From NCBI RefSeq assembly GCF_050624435.1, contig NC_134540.1, forward strand, positions 104,685,739-104,749,738: a DNA stretch of 64,000 nt. Direction: 5' to 3'. Position numbers and translations under genes: made by a program. The notes under the pieces were generated by a model. The model saw only the letters and a program-made list of their open reading frames with translations. It ran no database searches and was not told the DNA's origin. Shown here in pieces: positions 32,523 through 43,869 of the stretch. Position 1 is the stretch's first letter. Each line of letters opens with the position of its first letter. This DNA comes from Tenrec ecaudatus (lineage: Eukaryota; Chordata; Mammalia; Afrosoricida; Tenrecidae).

Positions 32523-35026
32523 CCCCCCATACCAGCTACATGGACAACTGCCCCTCACCCCAGAAGAATTTACTTGAAAGTACGGCACTGAAGCTGCAGC
32601 TAGGGGAGAAGGGCATGTTCCATCAGAGCAAATGGGAGCAAAGAAGGGGGAGGAAGAGAAAGTAGAGCACATCCTGGCCCATCAGGCCTGGAGGATGATA
32701 TCCCCGCTCTGAAAAGCCAATGGAGAGAGTGGACAACATGGCTGATCCCACTATCAGACACACCGTCCCTTGATGGCCCAGGGCCCTAAGGGGGACAACA
32801 CTGGAGACTCTTGGCCAGGAGTGGCCCAGACTGACCCTGTTACACTGAGGCAAGGCATTAAAAGCGTGCGGCAGAACAACCATGGGAGCAGAGCAGGGAG
32901 CCCCGAGGGAGTACAAAGGACAGATTCTGGGGCCAAAGCTTGGTACCACATGGGATCTGACTAAAGGACATGCCTAGAGATAAAAAAAATCAGGCCTTGA
33001 TCTATTTACAGGTTTTTCTTTCTTTTTAATTTTTTTCTTTTAATTAATTTATTCTTCTATGGGTAATTGATTTCCCTTTTTGTTGTCATAGTGGTGTTCT
33101 CACTCATCACCTATCTTTCTATGACTTGATTGTTGGTGCATATTATTATCTCTGCAGATCTATCTAGATAAGAGAGACTGGATGAATAGTCTGGAGGAGA
33201 AAACAACAAGACCAATGGTTCCAGGGGACATGAGGGAGGGGGAGAAGGGGGCAAGGAGGTGGTGCTGACCAACCCAGGGACAGGGGAGCAACAAGTGATC
33301 CAAGATCAGTAGCAAGGAGGGTGTGAGTGGCTTGGTAGGGATTCAGCAAGGGCAAGGTAACCGAGAGAAATTACTGAAACACAAATGAAGGCTGAGCATG
33401 ATAGTGGGACAGGAGGAAAGTGGAAGGAGATAGAGGAGGGAACTAGGTGACAGAGGGTATTTATAGAGATCTAAAGTCTGGAATGTACATATGTAAATAT
33501 ATTTCTATGAGTGTAGAGAAACTAATCTATGTACATATATTTATAGGTTTAGTACTGAGGCAGCAGATGGACATTGGGCCTTCACTCAAGCAATTACTCA
33601 ATGCAAGAACACTTTGTTCTATTAAATTGGCATTCCAGGATGCACACCTTCCTGACATGATTGCAGAAGAAAAATGTGTGCATAAGCAAATGTGGTGAAG
33701 AAAGCTGATGGTGCCCGGCTATCAAAAGATATAGCATCTGGGGTCTTAAAGGCTTGAAGATAAACAAGCGGCCATCTAGCTGAAGAGCATCAAAGCCCAC
33801 ATGGAGGAAGCACACCAGCTTCGCTGACCACGAGGTGTAGAAGGGACCAGTTATCAGACATCAAAGAACTAAAAATCATATCAGTGGGTGCCCACCTTCC
33901 TGATACGATCACTGAAGACAAACGTGTGCATAAGCAAATGTGGTGAAGAAAGCTGATGGAGCCCAGCTATCAAATGATATAGCATCTGGGGTCTTAAAGG
34001 CTTGAAGCCAAACAAGCAGCCATGTAGCTGAGAGGCATCAAGGCCCACATGGAGGAAGCACACCAGCCTCTCTGACCATGAGGTGTAGAAGGGACCAGTT
34101 ATCAGACATCAAAGAACTAAAAATCATATCAATGGGTGCCCACGTCCCTGATGCCATCAGTGAAAACAAACATGTGCATGGGCAGGTGTGGTGAAGAAGG
34201 CTGATGGTGCCCAGCTATCAAGGGATATAGCATCTAGGGTCTTAAGGGCTTGAGGATAAACAAGTGGCCATCTAGTTCAGAAGCAACAGGGCCCACATGG
34301 AGGAAGCACACCAGCCTGTGTGACCACGGGCTGGCAAGGGGATTGGGTATTGGGCATCAGGGAACAAAAAAGAGTATCATTGAAAATGTGGGTGAGTGCA
34401 GAGTAGAGACTCAAAGCCCATTGGTAGCCAACCGGACACCCCTTACTGAAGGGTTGTGGGGAGGAGTTGAGCCAATCAGGGTGCAGGGTAGCAACGATGA
34501 AACATATAACTTTCCTCTAGTTCTTAAAATTCTTCCTCCACCCCCCACCCCCACTATCATGATCCCAATTCTACCTTACAAATCTGGCTAGACCAGAGGA
34601 TGTACATAGGTACAGATAGCAACTGGAAACACAGGGAATCCAGGACAGATAACTCCTTCAGGACCAGTGGTGATGCCTGGAGGGTGGAGAGAATGTGGGG
34701 TAGAAAGGGGGAACTGATTACAAGAATCTACGTATGGCCTCCTCCCCCCTGGGGATGGACAGCAAAGAAGAAGTTGGGGGGATGTTGGACAGTGTAAGAT
34801 ATGACAAAATAATAATAATTTATGAATGATGAAGGGTTCATGAGGTAGGGGGGAGTGGGGAGGGAGGGGAGGGAAATGAACAGCAGATATAAAGGGCTCA
34901 AGTAGAAGGCAAATGTTTTGAGAATAATGATGGTAACAAATGTACATATGTTCTTGACATAATGGATATATGTATGGATTGTGATAAAAATTATACAAGC
35001 CCCCAATACAATGATTTAAAAAAAAG
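32523..35026 (+). mobile_element. L1 3' UTR nested in the outer L1, three 248-bp units
   Basis: A 2.5-kb 5'-truncated L1 begins in the proximal 3' UTR (gcactgaagctgcagctagg at ~32,586) and ends with 'ccccaatacaatgatttaaa' and an A-rich tail. The host sequence aattaaggta occurs at 32,513-32,522 and again at 35,027-35,036, the expected TSD. It contains three head-to-tail copies of the 248-bp unit (33,642-34,380). Confidence 0.92.
33642..34380 (+). repeat. Three tandem 248-bp units in the L1 3' UTR
   Basis: Units start at 33,642, 33,890 and 34,138 (period 248). Each begins near 'gcccaccttcctgatacgat', then 'aagcaaatgtggtgaagaaa', 'agcatctggggtcttaaagg', 'cacatggaggaagcacacca', and ends near 'aaaaatcatatcagtgggt'. 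The first two are very alike; the third is more diverged, especially in its last 60 bp. Confidence 0.9.
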
Positions 35027-35932
35027 AATTAAGGTAGCAGATGGACATTGGGCTTCAACTCAAGTACTCCCTCAACATAAGAACACTTTGTTCTAATAAT
35101 CCGGCATTCTGTGATGCTCACCTTCCCAACAAGATCGCTGAAGACAAAATGGGTGCATAAGCCAATGTGGTGAAGAAAGTTGATGATGCCCGGCTATCAA
35201 AAGATAAAGTATCTGGGGTCTTAAAAGCTTGAAGATAAACAAGCGGCTATCTAGCTTAGAAACAACAAAGTCCACATGGAAGAAGCCTAACAGCCTGTGT
35301 GATCATTTGGTGTCAATGGGATAAGGTAACAGGCATCTAAGACCCAGATTTTGTTCTGGATAGGGGAGGCGGGGGATGAGGAGTGGAGACCCAAAGCCCA
35401 TCTGTAGACAATTGTACATCCCCTCACAGAAGGGTCACAAGGAAATTATTAGCCAGTCAGGGTACAGTATAGCACCAATGGAACACACAACTTTCCTCTA
35501 GTTCTTTAATGCTTCTTCCCGCCCCCCCTCTGCTCCGCCCACTATCATGACCTCAATTCTACCTTACAAATCAGATTAGATCAGAACATGCACACTGCTA
35601 CAGATAAGAGCCCACAACACAGGGAATCCAGGATAGATAAACCCCTCAGGGCCAAAAATGAGAACAGAGATACCAGGAGGATAAGGGAAAGACTTGGGGG
35701 GTGGGGGGAGGGAGAGAGGGAATGGATCACAAGGATCAACATATAAGCCCATCCCAGGGAGATAAACAACAGAAAAGTGGTGAAGGGTGACAGAAGATGA
35801 TATAAGATATGAAAATAATCATCTATATCTTATCAAGGGTTCATGAGGGAAGGAGGGTGTAGGAAGCGGGAAAATGAGGAGCTAATACCAAGGGCTCAAG
35901 TATAAAGAAAATGCTCTGAAAATAAATGATGA

Positions 35933-36107
35933 GTGGGGAGGGAGGAGAGAAATGAGCAGCAGATATTAAGGGCTCAAGTGGAAGGCAAATGTTTTGAGAG
36001 TGATGATGGCAACAAATGTACATATGTTCTTGACACAATGGATGGATGGATGGATTGTGATAAGAATTGTACGAGCCCCCAATAAAATGATTTTTAAAAA
36101 AGAAAAG
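35933..36107 (+). mobile_element. Short L1 3' end nested in the outer L1, with TSD
   Basis: A 175-bp L1 terminus (agtggggagggaggag ... ccccaataaaatgattttta plus A tail) is flanked by aaatgatga at 35,924-35,932 and 36,108-36,116. It interrupts the distal 3' UTR of the outer L1, whose own end continues to 36,205. Confidence 0.88.
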
Positions 36108-36205
36108 AAATGATGATAGCAACATATGTACAAATGTGCTTGACATAATAGATGAATGCATGGATTGTGATGAGATGTAAGAGCCCCAATACAAGTATTT
36201 AATTA

Positions 36206-36535
36206 GAAACAAATTGTAGACCTCACTATTAATTCACAATAAAATATTATTATTTTTTAATTTGGTAAATATGTATGTACAAAAGCATTGGCCATTTTAA
36301 CAATATTTGCCTGTCAGCTGAATGATATTGTGGACTGTATTCATTTGTCTACTTTTGAAGGTACAATTCAGTGGAACAATCAGAAAAGGAGGGTGAGAAT
36401 GATGAACACAACTTGAAAAATGCAAACAATGCCACTGAACTGTACATATGGAATTGGTTGAATTGCATAGTTTGCTATAGATATTTCAACACCAACAAAA
36501 GTGCATTAGGTTAATTGAGAGAGAAAAATCCGGAA
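36206..36535. other. Probable old L1-like remnant
   Basis: 'gtacaattcagtggaacaat', 'actgaactgtacatatggaa', 'ttgaattgcatagtttgcta' resemble the terminus of an ancient L1, but the order is partly scrambled. Low certainty. Confidence 0.35.
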
Positions 36536-36639
36536 GGGACTGTGTGGTGGTTAGTGTGGTGTATCACTTGACTACGCCATGATGTCCAGTGTTGCGTGGT
36601 TATAGTCCATTCTGTGATGTCATACAATTATCCTTTGTT

Positions 36640-36832
36640 TTATGCTGTAAACACCTGGTGGAATAATGGTTGCGCACTGAGCTGCAAACTGTTAGAAAAG
36701 TCAGCAGCTTAGCTGTTCCATGGGAGAAAAATGAGGCTTTCTATTCTCATGAAAATTTATATAGCCTTGGAAACCCACAAGGGCAGTTCTACCCTGAGTT
36801 GGAATCTATCTGATGGCAATGAGGTTTTAGAT
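36640..36832 (+). mobile_element. AfroSINE
   Basis: Head 'acacctggtggaataatggt', body 'tccatgggagaaaaatgagg' and 'tatagccttggaaacccaca', and tail 'tgagttggaatctatctgat' then 'ggcaatgaggtttt'. Ordered as in full-length AfroSINEs; moderately diverged. Confidence 0.85.
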
Positions 36833-36859
36833 GTTCATGAGGTAGAATTAGTGTGGGGT

Positions 36860-37311
36860 GTAAAATGGGTCACAGCCATACAAAGGGTATGACTCAAGCC
36901 ATCCTCTGCTCCCCACTCAAGTAATTCCCTCACTCAAATCACACCCTAAATCTGATGCAAAGGGAGTTTCTGTGGAGATGTGACCGATACCAAATAAATA
37001 CTTGAATGTATTTCTTCTCCATTGCCTTGGATTCTGCCTCTAGAGTATCATCATTTGACCTACATTTATTAGGACTTGAGCCAGCAAGCCATTTTCTGAC
37101 CTGATAGTTTGGAGATTTGCCAGTTTAGGAAGGCCTATGAGCCAATAACCTGACATTTGGCTTGATGGTTTTGGGATTCACCACAGCCATGTGAACCAAA
37201 AGCTGTTTCTAAACTACCAGTTTCTGCAACCATGAGTCAAGAGAAACCAACAGCTAGCCTGATGCCTGACTCAGTCTCCACAACCTATGAACCATCTTCT
37301 TGAGATAAATC
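36860..37311. other. Unclassified, possibly LTR- or MER-like
   Basis: Balanced-composition block (gacttgagccagcaagccat, ggagatttgccagtttagg) ending in 'gagataaatctgtgtgtgtg', a layout common in old mammalian repeats that end by a microsatellite. I cannot assign a family. Confidence 0.3.
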
Positions 37312-37386
37312 TGTGTGTGTGTGTGTGTGTGTGTGTGACTCTATATCTGTCTCTCCCCCTCTGCTAACAACAAATACATATATACC

Positions 37387-37436
<50 letters not shown>
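37312..37436. repeat. (GT)n and (TA)n microsatellites
   Basis: (GT)13 at 37,312-37,337 and about 23 TA dinucleotides at 37,391-37,436, separated by 50 bp. The TA tract is likely unstable and able to extrude a cruciform. Confidence 0.95.
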
Positions 37437-37442
<6 letters not shown>

Positions 37443-38172
37443 CCTGCAATATGCAGATTGTAGAGCCTTGCTTGGTGAAAGCAAACGGGACTTGAAGTAT
37501 TCACTAATGAAGAACAAAGACTGCAGCCTTCAAATACAGATTACACCTCGAGGAAGAAAACAAAAGACTCAGAGCTGGGCCAATAAGCAATATCATGATA
37601 AACAGAGAAAAGAATGAAGCTGTTAAGAATTTCCTTTTACTTGAATCCACAATCAGCACCCATGGAAACAAAAGTCAAGAAATTAAACAACATGTTAACC
37701 TAGGCAAATCTCCTGTAAAAGACCCCTTCAAAGGGTTGAAGAGCAAACATATCACCTTGAGGACTAAGATGCACCTGAGCCAAGACACAACCTCATCAGT
37801 TGTTTCATATGCATATAAAAGTTGGCACTTGAATTACAGTGATGGAAAATATTGGATCTACCAAAGACTGTCATAAGAAGTAACAAATCTGTCTTGAAAT
37901 AAGTATAGTCAGAATGTTCCTTAGGAAAAAAATGTCAAGACTTTGTCTCAAGTACTTCAGATACAGAAAGTCCTTTCCCTTGAAAAGAACGTTATGCTTG
38001 GTAGAGGTTCAGAGAAGAAAAAAAAAAAAAAGACAGAAAACCTCACTGAGATGGACGGCGCAGGGGCTGCAGCACGAGACGAAGGCGTAGCCATAATGAT
38101 TAGGATGGAGCAGGACAGGGCAGTTTCTCCCTGACTCCAGGGCACCTAACCACAACAATAGCGAGAGCAGAC
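37437..38172 (+). mobile_element. RTE LINE fragment, copy 4, post-catalytic region to 3' end
   Basis: 'ggacttgaagtattcactaa', 'gactgcagccttcaaataca', 'atgataaacagagaaaagaa' (frame: FLLLESTISTHGNKSQEIKQ), then the 3' end 'cctcactgagatggacggcg', 'gagcaggacagggcagtttc', 'ggcacctaaccacaacaata'. An A15 run interrupts it at ~38,020. The reverse transcriptase catalytic part is not included. Dead. Confidence 0.85.
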
Positions 38173-38380
38173 AGAAACTGATTACAAACAGATTTTGCTC
38201 CTCTGAAGAGCCCAGCATAAGACAGGTGGCACCCATATCAGGAAAGCAAAGCTCTTATTGCGTCATGCGAAATCTAGTCAAAAAGGAACTTGAGGAATAT
38301 TTTTAGCTGTGAGCATTATAATACCAAGCAAAATCAGAACTGTGTTAATAAAGGAAGATAAAGAATGGATTATTTTAAGT

Positions 38381-38436
38381 TTTATTGGCAAGTAGAAAGC
38401 AAATGTTTTGAGAATGATGATGGCAACCATTGAGCT
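38381..38436 (+). mobile_element. Internal scrap of L1 3' end
   Basis: 'caagtagaaagcaaatgttt' and 'tgagaatgatgatggcaac' occur in every young L1 end here, but neither the G-rich part before nor the AATAAA end after is present. Confidence 0.6.
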
Positions 38437-38439
38437 TAA

Positions 38440-39210
38440 TTTGCAATTTTAAAAAGAGGTGATGTATAATTTTCTAAACAGAGGACATGTTGCTTCAATC
38501 ATGTGAAGCTTGGAGGGTACAGTGGCCAAGACTAATTGATAATTCTTTTTTTCTTTTACTGTGAACCCGAACACACTTCATAAATATTGGAAAAGTCAGA
38601 TAAGACTTTTGGCATTCTTTTACCATATCTGTTGCTTATGTTCATTGAATATAAGAATCATTTTACTTATCATAATTAGGATAATGGTGATAATTATAAA
38701 AGTAATCATTTTAGTAAGATGATGATTGCAAAATTCATATATGAAACCCATAAAAGGCATTTATATAAGAAACAACTAGAAAGTATTTAGTATAGTGACT
38801 ACAGGTGCTCAATGTTATTTTTCAGTTTTAATCTTACATTTTTAAAAACTAGTTCATTTAACATTATTTTTCTTTAGCTAGAAAAGAAATGTTTCAAAAA
38901 GTGAAAGGATGAAGATACTGATGAAAAATAGACTGATTTATAAAAATAAACCTGTTCTTCCTTTGAGGATAAAGAAATGAAATAGACATATATACATATG
39001 TCATAAGTAGGAAACGATCACTTCATCAAGGTAAGGCAGGCATTCCCCCAGCTGCCATCATTTTTATTTGCTTTCATCTCTAAATTTTAGCCAATATAAC
39101 ATCACAGATACAATTTCGGAGAACTGGGAATAGAAAAGAAGAGTTTCATTTTTTTTTTTTGGACCAAGAAATCCTGTGATAATCAGTGGAAAGACTATAG
39201 GACTAATATC
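38440..39210. other. No recognisable gene or repeat
   Basis: AT-rich intergenic DNA; no ORF or repeat landmark seen. Confidence 0.45.
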
Positions 39211-39214
39211 TCCC

Positions 39215-39512
39215 TCCCCATCCCCATTTCTATACCTCCTTGCTGGGGGCCAGACAACAGAGAAGTGGGTGAAGGGAGACGTCAGATGGTATAAGATATG
39301 ACAAAATAATTTATACATTTATCAGGGGTTCATGGGGAGGGGGTATGGGAAGGGAGGGAAAAAATGAGGAGCTGATACCAAGGACTCAAGTGGAAAGGAA
39401 ATGTTTTGAAAATGATGATGGCAACATATGTGCAAGTGTGCTTGACACAATGGATGGATGTATAGATTGTGATGAGTTGAATGAGCCCCCAATAAAGTTA
39501 TTTTTTAATGTT
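39215..39512 (+). mobile_element. 5'-truncated young L1 end
   Basis: 'cagacaacagagaagtgggt', 'gatatgacaaaataatttat', 'aggggttcatggggaggggg', 'gagctgataccaaggactca', 'gagcccccaataaagttatt'. A ~300-bp 3' end, diverged from the other copies by small deletions. Confidence 0.85.
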
Positions 39513-39800
39513 TTATTGGGCCATACAATTCAAGAGTTCAATCATATCAAGGACCAATTTTGAACATTTTCTTCTTTATTGTCTTCTTTGTTAGTAGCTC
39601 CCCATTTCCCACCAACCTCCCCTGCCATGCCCCAAGAAATCATTAATCCAGTTACTATTGCAATAGATCCACCCATCCTGGATTTCCTATACCAAAAAAA
39701 CATAAAAAAACAAAGAAGCAAAAAAAAAACTAACAAAATAGAGGAAAAAAACCTTAATAAAAAAGAAATATTTTTGAAAGCAGATATTAAAACTAGAACT
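39513..39800 (-). mobile_element. Older L1 3'-UTR fragment
   Basis: It begins with 'gttttattgggccatacaat' (reverse of an L1 end) and includes 'ccagttactattgcaataga', the counterpart of 7,680-7,710 in opposite orientation. A-rich internal part. Assigned by similarity within the window only. Confidence 0.45.
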
Positions 39801-39859
39801 TTAAAATGTATCAAAAGGGAGATCAAATGAGAAGTTGATAAATTTTAACCTAGCTACAT

Positions 39860-40660
39860 CCACCGCCATAATCCACTTTCCAATACACTCTGTGTGATAG
39901 CAAGGGTAGTCACAATGGATAGCTTTTTTAATTGTCTACTGGTAATAGCTAATACCATCAGTTTGGGAAATGATATATTTTTAGGAAATTTAAAATTTAA
40001 GTTTCTATAATTAACATATATATATATGTTGTGTTCCCCTTAAGAGTTTCTAATATTGTAATTTGTGACTTTTTAAATTGTTGCCAAGTTTGTCAAACTC
40101 ATTTTTTTAGAAAAATATTTGAGTCTCCAATTGTTTTCTTTGATTTCTAATTTATTTATTTATGCTCAATTACTATTGACCTCTTCTTTCATGTTTTGTG
40201 AGATCGCGACTGCTGCCCAGGATTTATTTTAATGTTTCTAGAAATGACATTTGGAATTTTCATTTCCATATGTATCTTGCTAGTAGGCAAAAATACAGTT
40301 TTGTAGTTTTTTTATCTTTACCTTGGTAAATTGTTATTTTTAATACTTCTTAGATTCTTTTAGATCTTCTACTTAGTCATGTCCTCTGCAAATAAACAGT
40401 ACATTTCATTTCCTGCTTCCCAACTGTTAAGCCTGTTCTTTATTTTATTGTATTTTTTTACTTATTGCACTGATTATAAATTTTTCATGTTTCAAAGAAA
40501 CATGCTTTTTTCATTTTTGCTATTATTTGTTCATTCTCTGTCTCATTGGTATTATAAATTGAATTGTCTCCAAAAATATTTGTAAATTCTAACCTCTATT
40601 CCATGGTTATAATCTCATTTGAGATTATATTTTGTTATGATAATATGGCAGCCTTAGTAT
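39860..40660. other. No recognisable gene; possibly old L1 remnants
   Basis: Very T-rich on the plus strand; may include reverse-strand old L1 ORF2 (tgatttctaatttatttatt, gatcttctacttagtcatgt). Not certain. Confidence 0.35.
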
Positions 40661-40669
40661 AGGGTGTGC

Positions 40670-41640
40670 TTTGAGTTGATCGCTTTTTCTTTAATGTTTT
40701 ATTGTGAATTAGATGAAGGCTTACTGAGCAGATCATCGGTTTTACATTCAACAATTCATACCCATTTCAACTCATCCATTTGCAGTCCCTTCTTATCCCA
40801 CTTCTTCCCTGTTTCTCATTTCCATTTTTCCCAACTCTCTAAACTCTGTCCTTGGGTTATGGTGCCTTTTTGATATTAGTTGATTTGACCAGCGTTTCTG
40901 ACCTGAAGGTCATAGTTCTGGGGGATTCCACGAGTTTCCACCCTAATAAACCTGGTCTCTTACGATTTTTAGTTTTGTTCCACCTTTTTCTCCCACTTTA
41001 TCCAAGACTTTCTAGTGTGACTTTTTTTTTAACAATTTATTGGGGCTCATACAACTCTTATCACAGTTCATACATATGCATACATCAATTGTATAAAGCA
41101 CATCTGTACAGTCTTTTTTACAGAGCTTTTGTCCGTGTTAACTGGGCATCAACTAGTTCTCCTGATCTCAAGGTTGTGGATACTCGGATTTGTGTGGTCC
41201 ATTAAGCCCCTGGAGTGTTGTCTTATGTCTTTCAATTTTGACTTCTCTTTCCTCCAGACAAGGAGAAATGAATAGCTGAGCCTTAGATGGCTGCTCACTT
41301 CTTTGTAAACCTGGAGTCTCTAATCACAAAAAAGGATGTGAACTATGTTATGCCAATTGACCTTGGAGTCCCCAGAGACTACAGTCCTTATCTCCAATGC
41401 CCAGTATTGAGTCAGTTTCTTTTGAAATATAATGGAGATTAAGGATGCATTCATGGGGAAAAGAGATGCCATATGAAAATTCCCAAGATCCCTAAGAACT
41501 AAGACCTCGCTCTAGAGCCAGCATCCTGAATGTGAGCAACTAGACTCCTAAATGATAAGGGGGTAAAATTTCTGTTCATTAACATCACCCTCTCGTGGTA
41601 TTTTGGTTTAGCAGCACTAGATAACAGATAGCTAATTTTC
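40670..41640 (-). mobile_element. Older afrotherian L1 3' UTR, interrupted by a short L1 end
   Basis: Plus-strand text 'tgttttattgtgaattagat', 'tttctcccactttatccaag', 'gggcatcaactagttctcct', 'gatctcaaggttgtggatac', 'gaactatgttatgccaattg' matches what I recognise as the reversed 3' UTR of an older afrotherian L1 subfamily. A young-lineage L1 end lies inside at 41,033-41,118. Non-coding. Confidence 0.55.
41033..41118 (-). mobile_element. Very short young L1 end nested in an older L1
   Basis: 'aacaatttattggggctcat', 'acaactcttatcacagttca', 'tcaattgtataaagcacatc', 'tgtacagtcttttt' is the reverse complement of the last ~80 bp of the young L1 lineage. Confidence 0.8.
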
Positions 41641-41879
41641 TCTTATTTCTATTTTTTCCATCTTTTTACTTATTTTAAGTTGTTTGATCATTTGCTATTC
41701 ATTTTATAATGAAATTTTAAATAATTGATTTATAATTGTTTTTCTAACACAAGTAATTAGAGCAGATGTGCATAACATCCAGCCCACAGGCTGGGTTGTA
41801 TTAGACCAGCAAAATCATCAATACCAGCTCACTTCATACATCTTATCTAAGAGAAGCCGAATGTTCCAACATCACATTC

Positions 41880-41975
41880 TCTCACTGCCATGGAGTCAAT
41901 GCAGACTCACAGCAACCTCCTGTGGGGGTTTCCAAGACTGTGAACTGTGTACGGGAGTAGAAAGCCCAGTTGATC
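41880..41975 (-). mobile_element. Partial AfroSINE (tail and body)
   Basis: 'actgccatggagtcaatgca', 'gactcacagcaacctcctgt', 'gggggtttccaagactgtga', 'gggagtagaaagcccagttg' is the reversed 3' half of an AfroSINE. The tRNA-like head is missing. Confidence 0.75.
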
Positions 41976-42720
41976 TAGAGTTCTTGTGGTATGTTCCTTT
42001 ATTTTCTTTGCGGATTCCTCCATTTTTCTCAGTTCCTTGTAAGTATGTAAAAAACATTCTACTGAATTCCTTCTTGGGCAGTTCCAATGTTTCTTCCTCA
42101 AGAAGGTTTTCTGATTCTATTTTGATCACTCACTTGAGCCATTTATATCTGTCTTAGTGTGAATTGAGGTTTCCTGTTATCTCTAAGACACTGTGGTTGT
42201 GATGTATTAGAATTTAACTGGCAAGTGTATATTTGTATTTTGTCTTGGTTGATTTTTTGTTTTTACTATTTTTATATATCTGAGTAAGCAGGGAGAGTAT
42301 TGAGCAGGAAAGGTATGCTATACTTTGAGCAGTTGGGGATAGGGTGGGCTGGTGTTGGCCACTATCTATTGTTGATTCTGTGGTACAGTACCAGATGGTG
42401 TCCTCTATCTAGTGAGTATGCTGTTGGAGATGCAGACATGGCTGGGCAGTGTGGGCACTGTTGCTATCTTCTGCAAGGTATGACCCAAAAAAAGGAGAGG
42501 AAAAAACCAAACAAACAAAAGAGAAAAAGGGAGGAAACATACTACACAATAACAATTTTTTTTTCCAATTTTAATAGGAAAAAGAGAAGAAAAAAACAAA
42601 ACCTAGAGGGAAGAGGATATTAAAAAGGGTAATAGCAAAGGAAAAAGTAAGAAAAAGAATAAAATAGCAACAGACAAAAAGAAGGAAAATGAAAAAAATC
42701 AAAATCAAGGGGAAGAAAAT
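41976..42720. other. Unassigned, with a purine-rich part
   Basis: 41,976-42,300 shows nothing I can name. 42,480-42,720 is strongly A/G-rich on the plus strand (aaagaagg, gaggaaaaaacc type), compatible with an L1 UTR or a decayed A-rich tract. The short ORF across it is low complexity. Confidence 0.4.
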
Positions 42721-42924
42721 TGGGAGGTATAGGGCACTCATGCTATCTGAAGAGATGGCAGGGGACTGAGCACCTAGGACAAGTCAATTCATTCTGCTGG
42801 TTGAGGAGGTCAAGGGGGGGCGAGGAGAACAGGGGTGCAGAGCATCCAGTACTGGACAGAATTCCCTCTAGGGTAGATAATGGGTGGAGGTAGGGTGACT
42901 CATCCTGGGAAAAGTTCCTGCCAA

Positions 42925-43350
42925 TCCAAGAGTTGTTTGAGGATCCACACCTTGACGACACAATTGTTGAAGAAAATTGTGTGCATAAGCAAATGTGGTG
43001 AAGAAAGCTGATGGTGCCCGGCTATCAAAAGAGATAGCGTCTGGGGTCTCAAAGGCTTGAAGGTAAACAAGCGGCCATCTAGCTCAGAAGCAACAAAGCC
43101 CACATGGAAGAAGCACACCAACCTGTGCAATCACGAGGTGTCAAAGGGATCAGGTATAAGGCATCATCAGAACAAAAAAATCTTACCATAGTGAATGAAG
43201 GGGTAAGTGCAGAGTAGAGACCCAAAACCCATTTGTCAGCCACTGGAGATCCCCTTAAAGAGGGGGATAGAGGAGGAGATGAGTCAGTCAGGGTGCGATG
43301 TAGCACTGATAAAGAATACAACTTTCCTCTAGTTCCTAAATGCTTCCTTC

Positions 43351-43381
<31 letters not shown>

Positions 43382-43868
43382 CCTACCCTCAACCTCAACT
43401 ATCATGGTCCGAATTCTACCTTGCAAGTCTGAATGGAGCAGAGGATGTATACTGGTGCAGATAGGAGCTGGAGGCACAGGGAATCCAGGGAGGATGATAC
43501 CTTCAGGACCAGGTGTGAATGGCGATACTGGGAGGGTAGAGGGGGAGTCGGTTGGAAAGAGGGAACCGATTACAAGGATCTACATGTGATCTCCTCCCTG
43601 GGGGACGGACAACAGAAAAGGGAGTGAAAGGAGATGTCAGACAGAGCATGACAAAATAATAATTTATAAATTATCAAGGGCTCATGAGGGAAGGGGGAGC
43701 GGGGAGGGCGGGGGGAAAAAAGAGGACCTGATGCAAAGGGCTTAAGTGGAGAGCAAATGCTTTGAAAATAATGAGGGCAAAGAATGTACAGATGTGCTTT
43801 ATACAATTGATGTATATATGGATTGTGATAAGAGTTGTATGAGCCCCTAAAAAAACGTTTGAAAAAAC
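42925..43868 (+). mobile_element. 5'-truncated young L1 3' UTR, one 248-bp unit
   Basis: It starts near 'gttgtttgaggatccacacc', contains one 248-bp unit (~42,950-43,195: gcaaatgtggtgaagaaagc, gcgtctggggtctcaaaggc), the CA-rich segment, 'ggatctacatgtgatctcct', and the end 'gtatgagcccctaaaaaaac', where the AATAAA is lost (ctaaaaaaac). A (CA)13 tract lies at 43,353-43,379. Confidence 0.88.
43353..43379. repeat. (CA)n microsatellite in the L1 3' UTR
   Basis: About 13 CA units at the same 3'-UTR position where other copies have short C/A-rich sequence (for example 15,947), so it expanded after insertion or in this subfamily. Confidence 0.95.
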
Positions 43869-43869
43869 A

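Larger units (their letters stand above)
31617..36205 (+). mobile_element. Young L1 3' UTR (outer element), split twice by younger L1s
   Basis: The outer element is made of 31,617-32,522, 35,037-35,932 and 36,117-36,205. Removing the inserts gives the canonical order seen at 14,630-16,430: the block 'cactggagacagtgttgg', the T-rich part, 'aattaaggtagcagatgg', one 248-bp unit (~35,105-35,350), the distal UTR and an end at 'gagccccaatacaagtattt'. No ORF2 remains, so it is 5'-truncated within the 3' UTR. It is the oldest of the three by insertion order. Confidence 0.88.

Noticed and set aside
33642-34380. CRISPR-like array
   Set aside because: The period is 248 bp with no short repeat/spacer structure, it lies in a mammalian L1 3' UTR, and copies occur elsewhere as part of L1.
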